Below, piece after piece: positions 24,337-31,903 of a DNA stretch of 64,000 nt; the first letter of the stretch is position 1, and each line of letters starts with the position of its first letter. The notes beneath the pieces were generated by a model that saw nothing but the letters and a program-made list of their open reading frames with translations, made no database searches and was not told where the DNA came from. The DNA is from Mesorhizobium sp. RMAD-H1. Its GTDB lineage: Bacteria; Pseudomonadota; Alphaproteobacteria; Rhizobiales; Rhizobiaceae. The stretch is from positions 558,001-622,000 of the forward strand of contig NZ_JACHWN010000002.1 of assembly GCF_014191375.1 (NCBI RefSeq), given 5' to 3'. The translations under genes were made by a program, and so were the position numbers.

Positions 24337-24607
24337 CGTCCCGGAGCGGTTCATGTTTTGATGGAATCGCTTGGCTTCTTCTGGGTCGTTGCCGTGATGG
24401 GCAGGCAGAGGCATGGATCCCAGTGACAAGCGCAGGGATGACGGCTGCTTTGCAGTTGGCGGTCAAGTTTCAAGCTTTCCGCTTGGCAAACAGTCTTTGG
24501 CAGCACGGAAATATCTCAGCCCCCGTCATCCCGGTGCTTGTCACTGGGATCCATGCCTCTACGCTTCAGCATCCATACCGTCTCCATCTAAACGTGAAAT
24601 GCTCTAT
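24337..24607. repeat. MITE-like intergenic element, copy A
   Basis: The outer ends are imperfect inverted repeats (GAGCGGTTCATGTTTTGATGG at the left; complement of GAGCATTTCACGTTTAGATGG at the right). Inside is a perfect 25-bp inverted repeat beginning AGAGGCATGGATCCCAGTG (from 24409; partner ends 24561). No ORF. The same layout returns at 50597-50872 and its left end at 35991-36060, so it is a dispersed family like the rhizobial RIME/REP mosaics. Confidence 0.8.
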
Positions 24608-24734
24608 CCCTTTCAATCTTCACGATGGCCGGGAAGCGAGGTGGAGATCAGCGGCAATTGCCTTTGCCCGCATTTGGTTGTATTAGGCGAAATATTACAA
24701 CCAAAAGGATATTTCATTATCTCTGGAGCAGTGA

Positions 24735-25202
24735 ATGAATTTTATCAACGATCTGGAATTGGCCGCGCGCTTCAAAAGTGGCGCCGTCCCTCCAAGAGAA
24801 CGGTTTTTGTATTTCATTTCCACAGCGCTCTTTTCAGCCATCGGAGGAAGCGCTTTCCTGTTTCAGGATTCGTCTGGAATCCCCGTAAATGAATTCGACG
24901 TCTTCCTCGATATAACAAACGTACTCATAGTTTTTATTGGAATAATATTCTGCTACAGGGCCAACCAGTCTGGAGATGGAAAAGAATTCATAGAAAGAAT
25001 GACTTGCATAGGATTTCCTGCAATGATCCAGTCATTCATGGTATTCCTGATAGCTGCTGCATTTTATTTATTACTTATTTACATAATGGGCTTCAATAAC
25101 GATTCTGAAGAAATTACGATTTATGATCTCCCTCCGCTTATTTTTCTCATGCTGTATTATTACTGGCGTCTGCACAAATCCATCAGAATAGCGGCACATT
25201 AG
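24735..25202 (+). CDS. Orphan hypothetical membrane protein, AT-richer than its surroundings
   Basis: A 155-residue protein not recognised. Four hydrophobic segments are visible (about residues 25-42, 58-76, 94-118 and 130-146), with charged ends. GGAG stands before ATG 24735. The coding region uses many AAT, ATA, TTA and TTT codons, unlike the strongly GC-ending codons of all neighbours, suggesting a transferred gene. It lies beside repeat copy A. No partner gene is linked to it. Confidence 0.65.
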   Translation: MNFINDLELAARFKSGAVPPRERFLYFISTALFSAIGGSAFLFQDSSGIPVNEFDVFLDITNVLIVFIGIIFCYRANQSGDGKEFIERMTCIGFPAMIQSFMVFLIAAAFYLLLIYIMGFNNDSEEITIYDLPPLIFLMLYYYWRLHKSIRIAAH

Positions 25203-25213
25203 GATGGACCCGC

Positions 25214-25567
25214 TCAATCGCGGTGCCTCAGAATATTGACGAGTTTGCCGAAAGGGTCCCGAACGTAGAACCGCCGCACGCCCCAGGGCTCGTCCGCCGG
25301 GCCGTATTCTATGGCGATCCCTGCCTCTCTCATGCGCGTCAGGGCGGCATCGACATCGTCGACTTCGATCGAAAGATCGGGCACCGGCGTGCCGGAGCCG
25401 CCCTCCGCGGCAAAGCTGAGCTGCGTCTTCATGGCTTCATGCGAGCCATAGGTCGCGATCCAGCCGAGATCCATCAGCAGATCGAGGCCGAGCACATCCT
25501 GATAGAACCGCTTGGCGGCGGTGATATCGGGCGTGGCGATGTTGGCGACGATCCGCTTGACTTTCAT
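25214..25567 (-). CDS. VOC (glyoxalase/dioxygenase fold) protein
   Basis: A 117-residue protein with the paired beta-alpha-beta-beta-beta VOC modules: VANIATPDITAAKRFYQDVLGL at the front (shown in part of the family as the metal-site half) and RRFYVRDPFGKLVNILRH at the end. Function could be bleomycin/glyoxalase-like resistance; unproven. It starts at 25567, two bases after the stop of the upstream oxidoreductase, so the two form an operon. Confidence 0.85.
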   Translation of the reverse strand: MKVKRIVANIATPDITAAKRFYQDVLGLDLLMDLGWIATYGSHEAMKTQLSFAAEGGSGTPVPDLSIEVDDVDAALTRMREAGIAIEYGPADEPWGVRRFYVRDPFGKLVNILRHRD

Positions 25568-25569
25568 TC

Positions 25570-26586
25570 TCAGACCCAACCTTCGACGACAATCTTTCCT
25601 CTCGCCTTGCCGCTTTCCAGAATCGCGTGCGCCTTGCGCAGGTTCTCGGCGTTGATCGGCGACAGGACATCCGTCAGCGTCGTCCTGATCTTACCTTCAT
25701 CCACGAGCCGCGTCACTTCATTCAGCAGATGGCCCTGCGCATCCATGTCCGCCGTCGCGAACAGCGAGCGGGTGAACATCAGTTCCCAATGCACCGAGAC
25801 GGATTTGCGCTTGAACGGCGAAATATCCAGCACGTCCGGATCGTCGATCAGGCCGAACCGTCCCTGCGGCGCGACCAGTTCAACGATTTCAACCAGATGC
25901 TGCAGGGTCTCCGTGGTGGAGAACACGAAGGCGGGCTTGCCGATCCCAAGCGCCTCGACCTCCCCGGCCAGCGGTTTGCTGTGGTCGACGACATGATGTG
26001 CGCCGAGCCGCTTCACCCATTGCCGCGTCTCGGGCCGTGACGCGGTGGCAATGACCGTCAGATCGGTCAGGGCGCGGGCCAGCTGGATGGCGATCGACCC
26101 GACGCCCCCTGCCCCGCCGATGACCAGGATGGCGTTGGCCGCCCCCGGCACCGGCTTCCTCACATCCAGCCGGTCGAACAACGCTTCCCATGCCGTGATG
26201 GCGGTGAGCGGCAGGGCGGCGGCTTTCGCATTGGAGAGCGAGGTGGGCTTGTGGCCAACGATGCGCTCATCCACCAGATGGAATTCGCTGTTGGCGCCGG
26301 GGCGGTTGATCGCGCCCGCATACCAGACCTGATCGCCCGGCTTGAAGTTCTTCACCGCCTCGCCGGTTTCCACCACGGTGCCGACAGCATCCCAGCCGAG
26401 CACCTTCCACTCACCCGCCGCCGGCGGGACACTGCGACGCACCTTGTAATCCGCCGGATTGACCGAAACGGCTTCGACCTTGACCAGAAGGTCCCGCCCT
26501 TGCGCAACCGGCTTTTCCAAAGTCACGTCCAGCAGCGCATCGGCGCGGTCGAGATTTCCCGGATTCTGATAGGCAACTGCTTTCAT
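25570..26586 (-). CDS. Zinc-type alcohol dehydrogenase-like (quinone) oxidoreductase
   Basis: A 338-residue medium-chain dehydrogenase/reductase. GroES-like N-terminal domain (VSVNPADYKVR, about 43-53), then a Rossmann domain with VIGGAGGVGSIAIQLAR (about 155-171). It lacks the cysteine-rich structural zinc lobe, as in the quinone-reductase-like subgroup that uses NADPH. The HxlR regulator is divergent, the usual arrangement for regulator-controlled enone or quinone reductases. Confidence 0.9.
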   Translation of the reverse strand: MKAVAYQNPGNLDRADALLDVTLEKPVAQGRDLLVKVEAVSVNPADYKVRRSVPPAAGEWKVLGWDAVGTVVETGEAVKNFKPGDQVWYAGAINRPGANSEFHLVDERIVGHKPTSLSNAKAAALPLTAITAWEALFDRLDVRKPVPGAANAILVIGGAGGVGSIAIQLARALTDLTVIATASRPETRQWVKRLGAHHVVDHSKPLAGEVEALGIGKPAFVFSTTETLQHLVEIVELVAPQGRFGLIDDPDVLDISPFKRKSVSVHWELMFTRSLFATADMDAQGHLLNEVTRLVDEGKIRTTLTDVLSPINAENLRKAHAILESGKARGKIVVEGWV

Positions 26587-26701
26587 GTTGTTTGCTCCAT
26601 TTGCTATGGAGCGGATATGCGACTATCCTCGCACTTGGTAAATACGCACAAGCATCGCCCATAGTGTGCATAATTGAACTGAGTTTCTATTGGATACCGA
26701 C
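26587..26701. promoter_or_regulatory. Divergent control region between the oxidoreductase and hxlR-type gene
   Basis: The 115 bases carry TACGCACAAGC and AGTGTGCATAA (about 26642-26674), an imperfect inverted repeat GCACA/TGTGC, a reasonable operator for the dimeric HxlR protein. Confidence 0.4.
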
Positions 26702-27082
26702 ATGGCCAAAGTCCGTCACTCCCGCATTGAATGCAATCCCGGCTGTTCGGTGGAGGCCGCAATCAGCCTGATCGACGGCAAATGGAAATGCGTCGTGCTG
26801 TTTCATCTGATCAGCGGCACGATGCGCTTCAACGAAATCCGCCGCCAGGTACCGGGCGTCACCCAGCGCATGCTGACCAACCAGCTGCGCGAGCTGGAGG
26901 AAGACGGGCTGATCGATCGCAAGGTCTATGCGCAGGTCCCGCCGAAGGTGGAATACAGCCTGTCGCCGCTGGGCCGCAGCATCGAACCCATCCTGCTCGC
27001 GCTCAAGGAGTGGGGAGACGCCAATATCGGCCGTTTCGGCAAGCCGACCGCCATATCGCACCCGACCGGGGATGCCGCATAG
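26702..27082 (+). CDS. HxlR-family transcription regulator
   Basis: A 126-residue winged-helix regulator. The early cysteine in ECNPGCSVEAAI and the block LIDGKWKCVVLFHLISGTMR are typical of HxlR/YodB proteins, several of which sense electrophiles or quinones through that cysteine. It likely controls the divergent oxidoreductase-VOC operon. ATG 26702 is preferred to TTG 26690. Confidence 0.9.
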   Translation: MAKVRHSRIECNPGCSVEAAISLIDGKWKCVVLFHLISGTMRFNEIRRQVPGVTQRMLTNQLRELEEDGLIDRKVYAQVPPKVEYSLSPLGRSIEPILLALKEWGDANIGRFGKPTAISHPTGDAA

Positions 27083-27091
27083 CACCAGGCG

Positions 27092-27496
27092 TCAGGACGC
27101 CTTTTCCAGCAATTCCTTCAATTGCTGCAGGTCTCCCTCGACCCATTGGGTATCCCTTTGGAACACCTCCTCATCCATACCGTCGATCCGGAACAGCGTG
27201 AAGATGACCTCGCTGCCCCCGCCGTTGCGGATGACGCGCAACGGGATATAGACCTCCGATCCATCGGCGAGGATGACCGTATGGTCGGCAACGCCATATT
27301 CATTAAGCGGCGAGAAGCGTATCCGCGCACGACCCGATGGACCCTGGGCGAACCACTCCTCTCCGGATTTTTCGAGACCATTGGCGAGGCCGGAAGCCCA
27401 TAGCGGAAAATTCTCCGGCCGCGCCAGGAACGCGTTTACCTCGCGCCAGTCCCGGTCGATGGTGATGCTGATATTGCGGGTTTGATAGGTGTTCAC
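27092..27496 (-). CDS. SRPBCC (START-like) domain protein
   Basis: A 134-residue helix-grip protein of the polyketide cyclase/SRPBCC type (ISITIDRDWREVNAFLARPE at the front; long C-terminal helix with VEGDLQQLKELLEKA). Ligand unknown. GTG start at 27496 with AAGGAGAG eight bases upstream. It follows the Kazal-type gene in the same direction with 32 bases between, so they may be co-transcribed. Confidence 0.82.
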   Translation of the reverse strand: MNTYQTRNISITIDRDWREVNAFLARPENFPLWASGLANGLEKSGEEWFAQGPSGRARIRFSPLNEYGVADHTVILADGSEVYIPLRVIRNGGGSEVIFTLFRIDGMDEEVFQRDTQWVEGDLQQLKELLEKAS

Positions 27497-27528
27497 AGGC
27501 GCTCTCCTTCACCCCGCCCCTTTGTGTA

Positions 27529-27987
27529 CTACCGGCACTGACCTCTGCCGATGACGCTGTAGCCGCCGCGTTCCGCCTCGCAGGAATTCGGGAAGGTCCG
27601 GACGGACCCGCCGCGACGCGCGCAGACCGGCGCATATTCGCGGGTGCAGAATTCCGGCCGCTCCGGCCTGCCGGCATGCGGCGGGATGACCGGCCCCGGT
27701 CCGGGCCCTCCGTTCCAGCCGCTGCTGCTGCCGGGCCGGCGCCCGCATTCGCCGCGATGTACGACCCGGAATCCGTCGGCGCCGGCCTGGCAGGCATTGC
27801 CGAAGGTCTGACGCCTGCCGCCGCGCTCGCCGCAGACCGGCGCATAGATCATCGGGCACATTTGCGGCCCGCCGGGCCCTGGTCCCGGCCCGGGCCGGCC
27901 ACCGTCCTCGGCGGCGACGCAGCCCGTCAGCAGCAGCGCCGCCGCCAGCGCACCCAGTCCGGACATTTTCATATGGATGATCGTCAT
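27529..27987 (-). CDS. Lipoprotein with two Kazal-type serine protease inhibitor domains
   Basis: A 152-residue protein: lipobox LLTGC (cysteine near residue 23), a Gly-Pro linker, Kazal module 1 (CPMIYAPVCG to HRGEC, about 44-81), a second Gly-Pro linker, and Kazal module 2 (CTREYAPVCA to GRGQC, about 113-151). Each module has the conserved xYAPVCxxxG and F-x-N-x-C pattern with paired cysteines. Such domains block serine proteases; here it would be displayed in the envelope. AAGGAGAGG precedes the ATG. Target protease unknown. Confidence 0.85.
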   Translation of the reverse strand: MTIIHMKMSGLGALAAALLLTGCVAAEDGGRPGPGPGPGGPQMCPMIYAPVCGERGGRRQTFGNACQAGADGFRVVHRGECGRRPGSSSGWNGGPGPGPVIPPHAGRPERPEFCTREYAPVCARRGGSVRTFPNSCEAERGGYSVIGRGQCR

Positions 27988-28219
27988 CGAACCCTCTCCT
28001 TGTCATCGCCCCGACCGCGTCCGCCTCAGGCCCGCGATTCCCGTCCCGCCGCCCATCGTAGGGCAGCGCGCCCGAATGGCAAGACGGGAGGGAAGAAGCT
28101 GTTCACCACCATCCCATTGCCCGCTTCGCTTTTTGCCCGGTCTGTGATTATTCTCTGCGGTAAATGGCGGTTGCTGCGCGAGGACACGGCATTTGGGCAA
28201 GAGGGAAGCCAGCTTCGGT

Positions 28220-29218
28220 ATGGACGGCAAACGGGGACGCCTCGGCCGGCTCTTCAGCCATCTCGTTCTTTTCGGCTTTCTCGGGCTGTTCTCGGATCTC
28301 CCGTTGAATGCGTCGGACGCATCGGCGGAGCCCATGCCGGCTTCCCCCCTGACAGCCGCGGAGGAAAAACCATCTGCCGCCGTAATCACGCCACCACCGC
28401 CACCACAGCAGCAGCCGGCTGAGGAAGAAAAGAAGGAGCAGGCGAAACCGCCCCAGCCGCCCACCGTCGCGCAGATATGCTCGCTCATTGCCGCCAATGC
28501 CGACCATTATGGCTTGCCGCGCGATTTCTTCGCCCGGCTGATCTGGAAGGAAAGCCGTTTCGACCACCGGGCCGTCAGCCCCGTGGGCGCGCAGGGCATC
28601 GCGCAGTTCATGCCCTATACCGCGAAGGAACGCGGCCTCGCCGATCCGTTCGACGTCAGGCAGGCCATCCCTGCTTCGGCGTCGCTGCTCAAGGATCTGC
28701 GCGCCGTCTTCGGCAATTGGGGACTGGCGGCGGCCGCCTATAATGCCGGCGCGTCCCGGGTCTCGTCCTGGCTGAAATCGGGTGGTTTCCTGCCGCTCGA
28801 AACCGAGCAATATGTGCTCGATATCACCGGCCACACGGCCGATGATTTTGCCGCCGGCACGCAGTTGAAGCCGCGCCCGCTCGATGCCAAGCTCCCCTTC
28901 GATCAGGCCTGCCGCCGGCTGCCGATTGTCCGGGCCGCGACAATTCCCATGGCGCGCATCAAGCCCAAGCCCTGGGGCATCCAGGTGGCGGGCAATTTCC
29001 GCCGCTCGGCGGCCGTCGCGCAGTGGGACAGGACGAAACGCCAGTTCGCCTCCATCCTCAAGGGACATGCCGCCGTGGTCAGTCGCATCCGCTCGCCGAT
29101 GGGCCGGCGCGGTATCTACACTGTCAGGATCGGCGCCGACAGCCGCACCGAAGCGGACCGCATTTGTGCCAAATTGCGTGCGGCCGGCGGCGCCTGTATT
29201 GTTTTGAAAAATAGCTGA
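28220..29218 (+). CDS. Lytic transglycosylase (SLT domain), exported
   Basis: A 332-residue peptidoglycan-cleaving enzyme. Signal sequence or anchor at residues about 8-36, a proline/glutamine-rich linker (about 55-80), then the SLT domain: the catalytic glutamate in WKESRFD (about 109-115), SPVGAQGIAQFMP and AAAYNAGASRV. The C-terminal part (about 260-330) resembles a SPOR-like tail (VRIGADSRTEADRICAKLRA) that would bind septal glycan. Start ATG 28220; TTG 28193 is possible. Confidence 0.88.
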   Translation: MDGKRGRLGRLFSHLVLFGFLGLFSDLPLNASDASAEPMPASPLTAAEEKPSAAVITPPPPPQQQPAEEEKKEQAKPPQPPTVAQICSLIAANADHYGLPRDFFARLIWKESRFDHRAVSPVGAQGIAQFMPYTAKERGLADPFDVRQAIPASASLLKDLRAVFGNWGLAAAAYNAGASRVSSWLKSGGFLPLETEQYVLDITGHTADDFAAGTQLKPRPLDAKLPFDQACRRLPIVRAATIPMARIKPKPWGIQVAGNFRRSAAVAQWDRTKRQFASILKGHAAVVSRIRSPMGRRGIYTVRIGADSRTEADRICAKLRAAGGACIVLKNS

Positions 29219-29565
29219 TAATTATCTCTAACCACCTATTTTTTTTGAAAAATCCGGTGTTTAAACCTTGTTTTGGGTGCGGCAGAACTATGGCGGAAAG
29301 CAGCCCTCCACCAAAATTCACTTGCCAAAACTCGCATCATCAATCAGTCTCACCTCGTTCGGGCATTTTGCGAACAATGGAAGACTGGAAGAAACGGCGC
29401 GCCGGAACCGCTATAAGTCCCGGGCCAGGAGTTTCCTGGCAATGATCGGCTCCTTCCCTGATTTCGAGAACTGCCTGCATGACCCTCCGCCGGGCGTGGT
29501 TCGCATGGCGGTTCTACTAAATCCGCTCCCCCAGGGGAGTGGCGCCAAGGAAAGGAACGGATCCC
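29219..29565 (+). other. Intergenic region ahead of the second csp gene
   Basis: No convincing gene in 347 bases. A T-run (29240-29249) follows the transglycosylase. Near the right end are TATAAG (about 29412) and a 7-bp hairpin GCCAGGA-GTT-TCCTGGC (29424-29440), consistent with a long structured leader, as cold-shock mRNAs often have. Confidence 0.45.
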
Positions 29566-29781
29566 ATGGCACAGACCGGTTTGGTCAAATTCTTCAACAC
29601 CGAAAAAGGCTTTGGCTTTATCAAGCCGGATAATGGCGGCCCGGACATCTTCGTCCACATCTCCGCCGTACAGGCTTCAGGTCTGACGGGCCTCGCCGAC
29701 AATCAGAAGGTTACCTTCGACACCGAGCCGGATCGCCGCGGCAAGGGTCCGAAGGCCGTCAACATCTCGGTCGCAGACTGA
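29566..29781 (+). CDS. Cold-shock domain protein (second copy)
   Basis: A 71-residue cold-shock domain with KGFGFI at 13-18 and IFVHIS at 27-32. It is similar to but clearly different from the first copy at 4507 (TGLVKFFNTEKG against [12 protein letters not shown]). AAGGA precedes ATG 29566. Ended by the terminator at 29809-29833. Confidence 0.95.
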   Translation: MAQTGLVKFFNTEKGFGFIKPDNGGPDIFVHISAVQASGLTGLADNQKVTFDTEPDRRGKGPKAVNISVAD

Positions 29782-29808
29782 AACTTCGTTCCCGGTCGAA
29801 CCGGAACG

Positions 29809-29833
29809 CCCCGGCCCAAAGCCGGGGTTTTTT
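29809..29833 (+). terminator. Rho-independent terminator of the second csp
   Basis: CCCCGGC/GCCGGGG stem with loop CCAAA followed by six T, 27 bases after the stop. Confidence 0.93.
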
Positions 29834-29888
29834 GTTGCCCGCTCGATCCGCGGCGGCCAGATCCAGCCATAATAATACCGTGTTAACC

Positions 29889-29904
29889 GTTCAGCTTGCG
29901 TTCA
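29889..29904 (+). promoter_or_regulatory. Direct repeat ahead of the BA14K gene (possible OmpR-type operator)
   Basis: GTTCA occurs twice with an 11-base period (GTTCAGCTTGCGTTCA), the spacing expected for tandem binding by OmpR-family response regulators such as ChvI, about 85 bases before the start codon. Regulator identity is inference. Confidence 0.35.
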
Positions 29905-29988
29905 TACGGCTTGGGATAGACCTGCGCCAAGGTTGGCATTGGAACGTCCAGCCGGCAATATTCATGCTTCTGAAGGAGGCGTTTAAAA

Positions 29989-30441
29989 ATGAACCGCTTT
30001 GTTAAGGCAGCAGTTCTGGCCGCTGCATCGGTGGCTGCCGTAATCGCACCGATATCGATCACCGCCGCTTCGGCCGATGATTGGGGGCACCGCGGCTGGG
30101 GTCATCATCGTGGCTGGGACCGCCCATATTACCGTCATCGCAACGATCATCGCGATGCGTGGGCAGCCGGCGCCATCGGCCTTGCGGCCGGCGCCCTGAT
30201 CGGCAGCGCGCTGTCGCAGCCGCGCTATGTCGAACCGGGGCCTGTCATCTATCAGCCCGCTCCCCCGGCCTATTATCCGCCGGCTCCGCGTCGCGTCGTG
30301 ACCTATCAGCGCTATGGCGGCCTCGAGCCGTGGTCGCGCGAGTGGTACCGCTACTGCTCCGACCGCTACCGCTCGTTCAACCCGCAGACCGGCACCTATC
30401 GCGGTTATGACGGCCAGGATCATTTCTGCAACGCGAACTGA
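29989..30441 (+). CDS. BA14K-family exported protein
   Basis: A 150-residue secreted or membrane-bound protein: signal peptide ending near AASA (about 29), a His/Arg-rich segment, a hydrophobic glycine stretch (AAGAIGLAAGALIGSAL), a Pro/Tyr linker, and the C-terminal BA14K block WSREWYRYCSDRYRSFNP to HFC. Founding members in Brucella are immunoreactive, lectin-like proteins. GAAGGAGG precedes the ATG. Role unknown. Confidence 0.9.
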   Translation: MNRFVKAAVLAAASVAAVIAPISITAASADDWGHRGWGHHRGWDRPYYRHRNDHRDAWAAGAIGLAAGALIGSALSQPRYVEPGPVIYQPAPPAYYPPAPRRVVTYQRYGGLEPWSREWYRYCSDRYRSFNPQTGTYRGYDGQDHFCNAN

Positions 30442-30461
30442 TCCTCATCGATACGCACGAT

Positions 30462-30496
30462 AAAAGCCGCCGGTCCTTCCGGCGGCTTTTATTTTT
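30462..30496 (+). terminator. Rho-independent terminator of the BA14K gene
   Basis: GCCGCCGG/CCGGCGGC stem with loop TCCTT, flanked by AAAA and TTTTATTTTT. The flanking A and T runs could let it serve the convergent MBL gene too. Confidence 0.92.
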
Positions 30497-30522
30497 GGGC
30501 AAATCGGGAAAGGCTGAAGCGC

Positions 30523-31167
30523 TTATCCCACCAGGAACGGATTGGCCCGGCGCTCCTCGCCCAAGCGGCCACCCGGCCCATGGCCGCAGATGAAGCCGAT
30601 ATCATCGCCGAGCGGCAGGAGCTTTTCCTTGATCGAACGGAGGAGCTCGGCCTGGTTTCCCCCCGGCAGATCGGTGCGTCCGATCGAGCCGTGGAAGAGC
30701 ACATCCCCCACATGGGCGAATTTCGCCTGCCTGTTGAAAAAGACAACGTGTCCGGGCGCATGGCCGGGACAATGCAGCACCTCGAATTCATGGCCGGCAA
30801 AGGAGACCTGGTCCCCTTCGTGAAGCCAGCGGTCGGGCGTTACATTGCGAAACCCGCCGCCGATGCCATATTGCGGCGCGATGATCTCGATGCTGTCGAG
30901 AAGGAACTTGTCTGCCTCGTGCGGGCCGATCACCTCGATGCCGAGCGCCTCCTTGAGATCGAGCGCCCCGCCGGCGTGATCGATATGGCCGTGGGTCAGC
31001 CAGATCGCCTCGACGGTGATCCCGTTGGAACGGATCGCCTCCAGGATCTGCTCCACATCGCCGCCCGGATCGATGACCACGCCCTTCTTCTCCTCGTCGT
31101 CGAATAGGATCGTGCAGTTCTGCTGAAACGGCGTGACGGGAATGATCATTGCCTTCAATTGGCCCAT
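30523..31167 (-). CDS. Metallo-beta-lactamase-fold hydrolase (glyoxalase II-like)
   Basis: A 214-residue hydrolase of the YcbL/glyoxalase II-like group. Metal ligands are in THGHIDHAGG (about 58-67), CPGHAPGHV (about 133), GDVLFHGSIGRTD (about 152) and CGHGPGG near the end. It probably cleaves thioesters of glutathione or related compounds. GGAGA precedes the ATG; a second ATG six codons on is possible. Confidence 0.9.
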   Translation of the reverse strand: MGQLKAMIIPVTPFQQNCTILFDDEEKKGVVIDPGGDVEQILEAIRSNGITVEAIWLTHGHIDHAGGALDLKEALGIEVIGPHEADKFLLDSIEIIAPQYGIGGGFRNVTPDRWLHEGDQVSFAGHEFEVLHCPGHAPGHVVFFNRQAKFAHVGDVLFHGSIGRTDLPGGNQAELLRSIKEKLLPLGDDIGFICGHGPGGRLGEERRANPFLVG

Positions 31168-31252
31168 GGGCTGTCTCCGGTAGAAAATGAAGCTGGGTCG
31201 GTTCTACGGGAAAGACGGTCTCGATCAAAGCGCCCTCGCCCGACAACCGGAT

Positions 31253-31287
31253 ATCCCAAAGAAAACGGGCGGTCAAAGACCGCCCGT
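31253..31287 (-). terminator. Terminator between the small glycine-rich gene and the MBL gene
   Basis: ACGGGCGGTC/GACCGCCCGT, a perfect 10-bp stem with a three-base loop, followed on the minus strand by TTTTCTTTG. It lies about 130 bases after the 31415-31696 gene and 86 before the MBL start, so the MBL gene has its own promoter. Confidence 0.88.
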
Positions 31288-31414
31288 AAACCGTCATATG
31301 GCAATTCCCTCTTGATCGGTCGCAACGCGACCGACCCAATTCCCATCCCGGCATTCGCGCATGACCTCGTCGGAAGACCGGGCGGCCTATCCGATTCGGC
31401 TCATGCGGTCCTGC

Positions 31415-31696
31415 TCAAGCCTTGCTGGCGACCTGGTTCTTGATCAGGCCGACGATGGCCGTCAGCACCAGACCGCCGATACCGCCGCCCGCGATATGGC
31501 CGACGACACCGTTGAGCACGGAATCGAGGCCGCCGTTGCTCAGAAGCGGCAGAAGCTGGCTCAGCAGGACACCGCCAATGCCGCCTGCCACCGTGTTTCC
31601 AGCCGTACCGAGGCTGAGGTTCTTGGCCGCGCCGGCAATATTGCCACCAACAGCACCGGAAACCAGCTGAATGATGATGGGAAGAAGAGCTTCCAT
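31415..31696 (-). CDS. Small glycine-rich hydrophobic protein
   Basis: A 93-residue protein, almost entirely hydrophobic with Gly-Gly and Gly-Ala repeats (VSGAVGGNIAGAAKN, AGGIGGVLLSQLLPLL, AGGGIGGLVLTAIVGL), suggesting three closely packed membrane helices. Similar small proteins are common in rhizobia; function unknown. ATG 31696 is chosen; GTG 31705 is also in frame. Confidence 0.75.
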   Translation of the reverse strand: MEALLPIIIQLVSGAVGGNIAGAAKNLSLGTAGNTVAGGIGGVLLSQLLPLLSNGGLDSVLNGVVGHIAGGGIGGLVLTAIVGLIKNQVASKA

Positions 31697-31794
31697 AATT
31701 GTCACCCCGTCAAAGTGTTTCTCGCCAAAGCAGAATCCTCCGGCAAGGTGATGTTGGACGCTTTACCGCCAAAGTCAAACAAGATCGCTGGTCA

Positions 31795-31826
31795 GAAAGA
31801 AAAATGCGGCGGAAACCGCCGCATTT
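31795..31826 (-). terminator. Rho-independent terminator of ilvE
   Basis: AAATGCGGCGG/CCGCCGCATTT, 11-bp stem with an AAA loop, followed on the minus strand by TTCTTTCTGAC after the A/T pairs. It lies 78 bases after the ilvE stop. Confidence 0.88.
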
Positions 31827-31903
31827 CTTGTTTAAAACTTAACAGAGCATTTCCAGCAAAACTGGGAACCGGACCTGTATCCGGAAATGCGTAATATAGC
31901 AGA

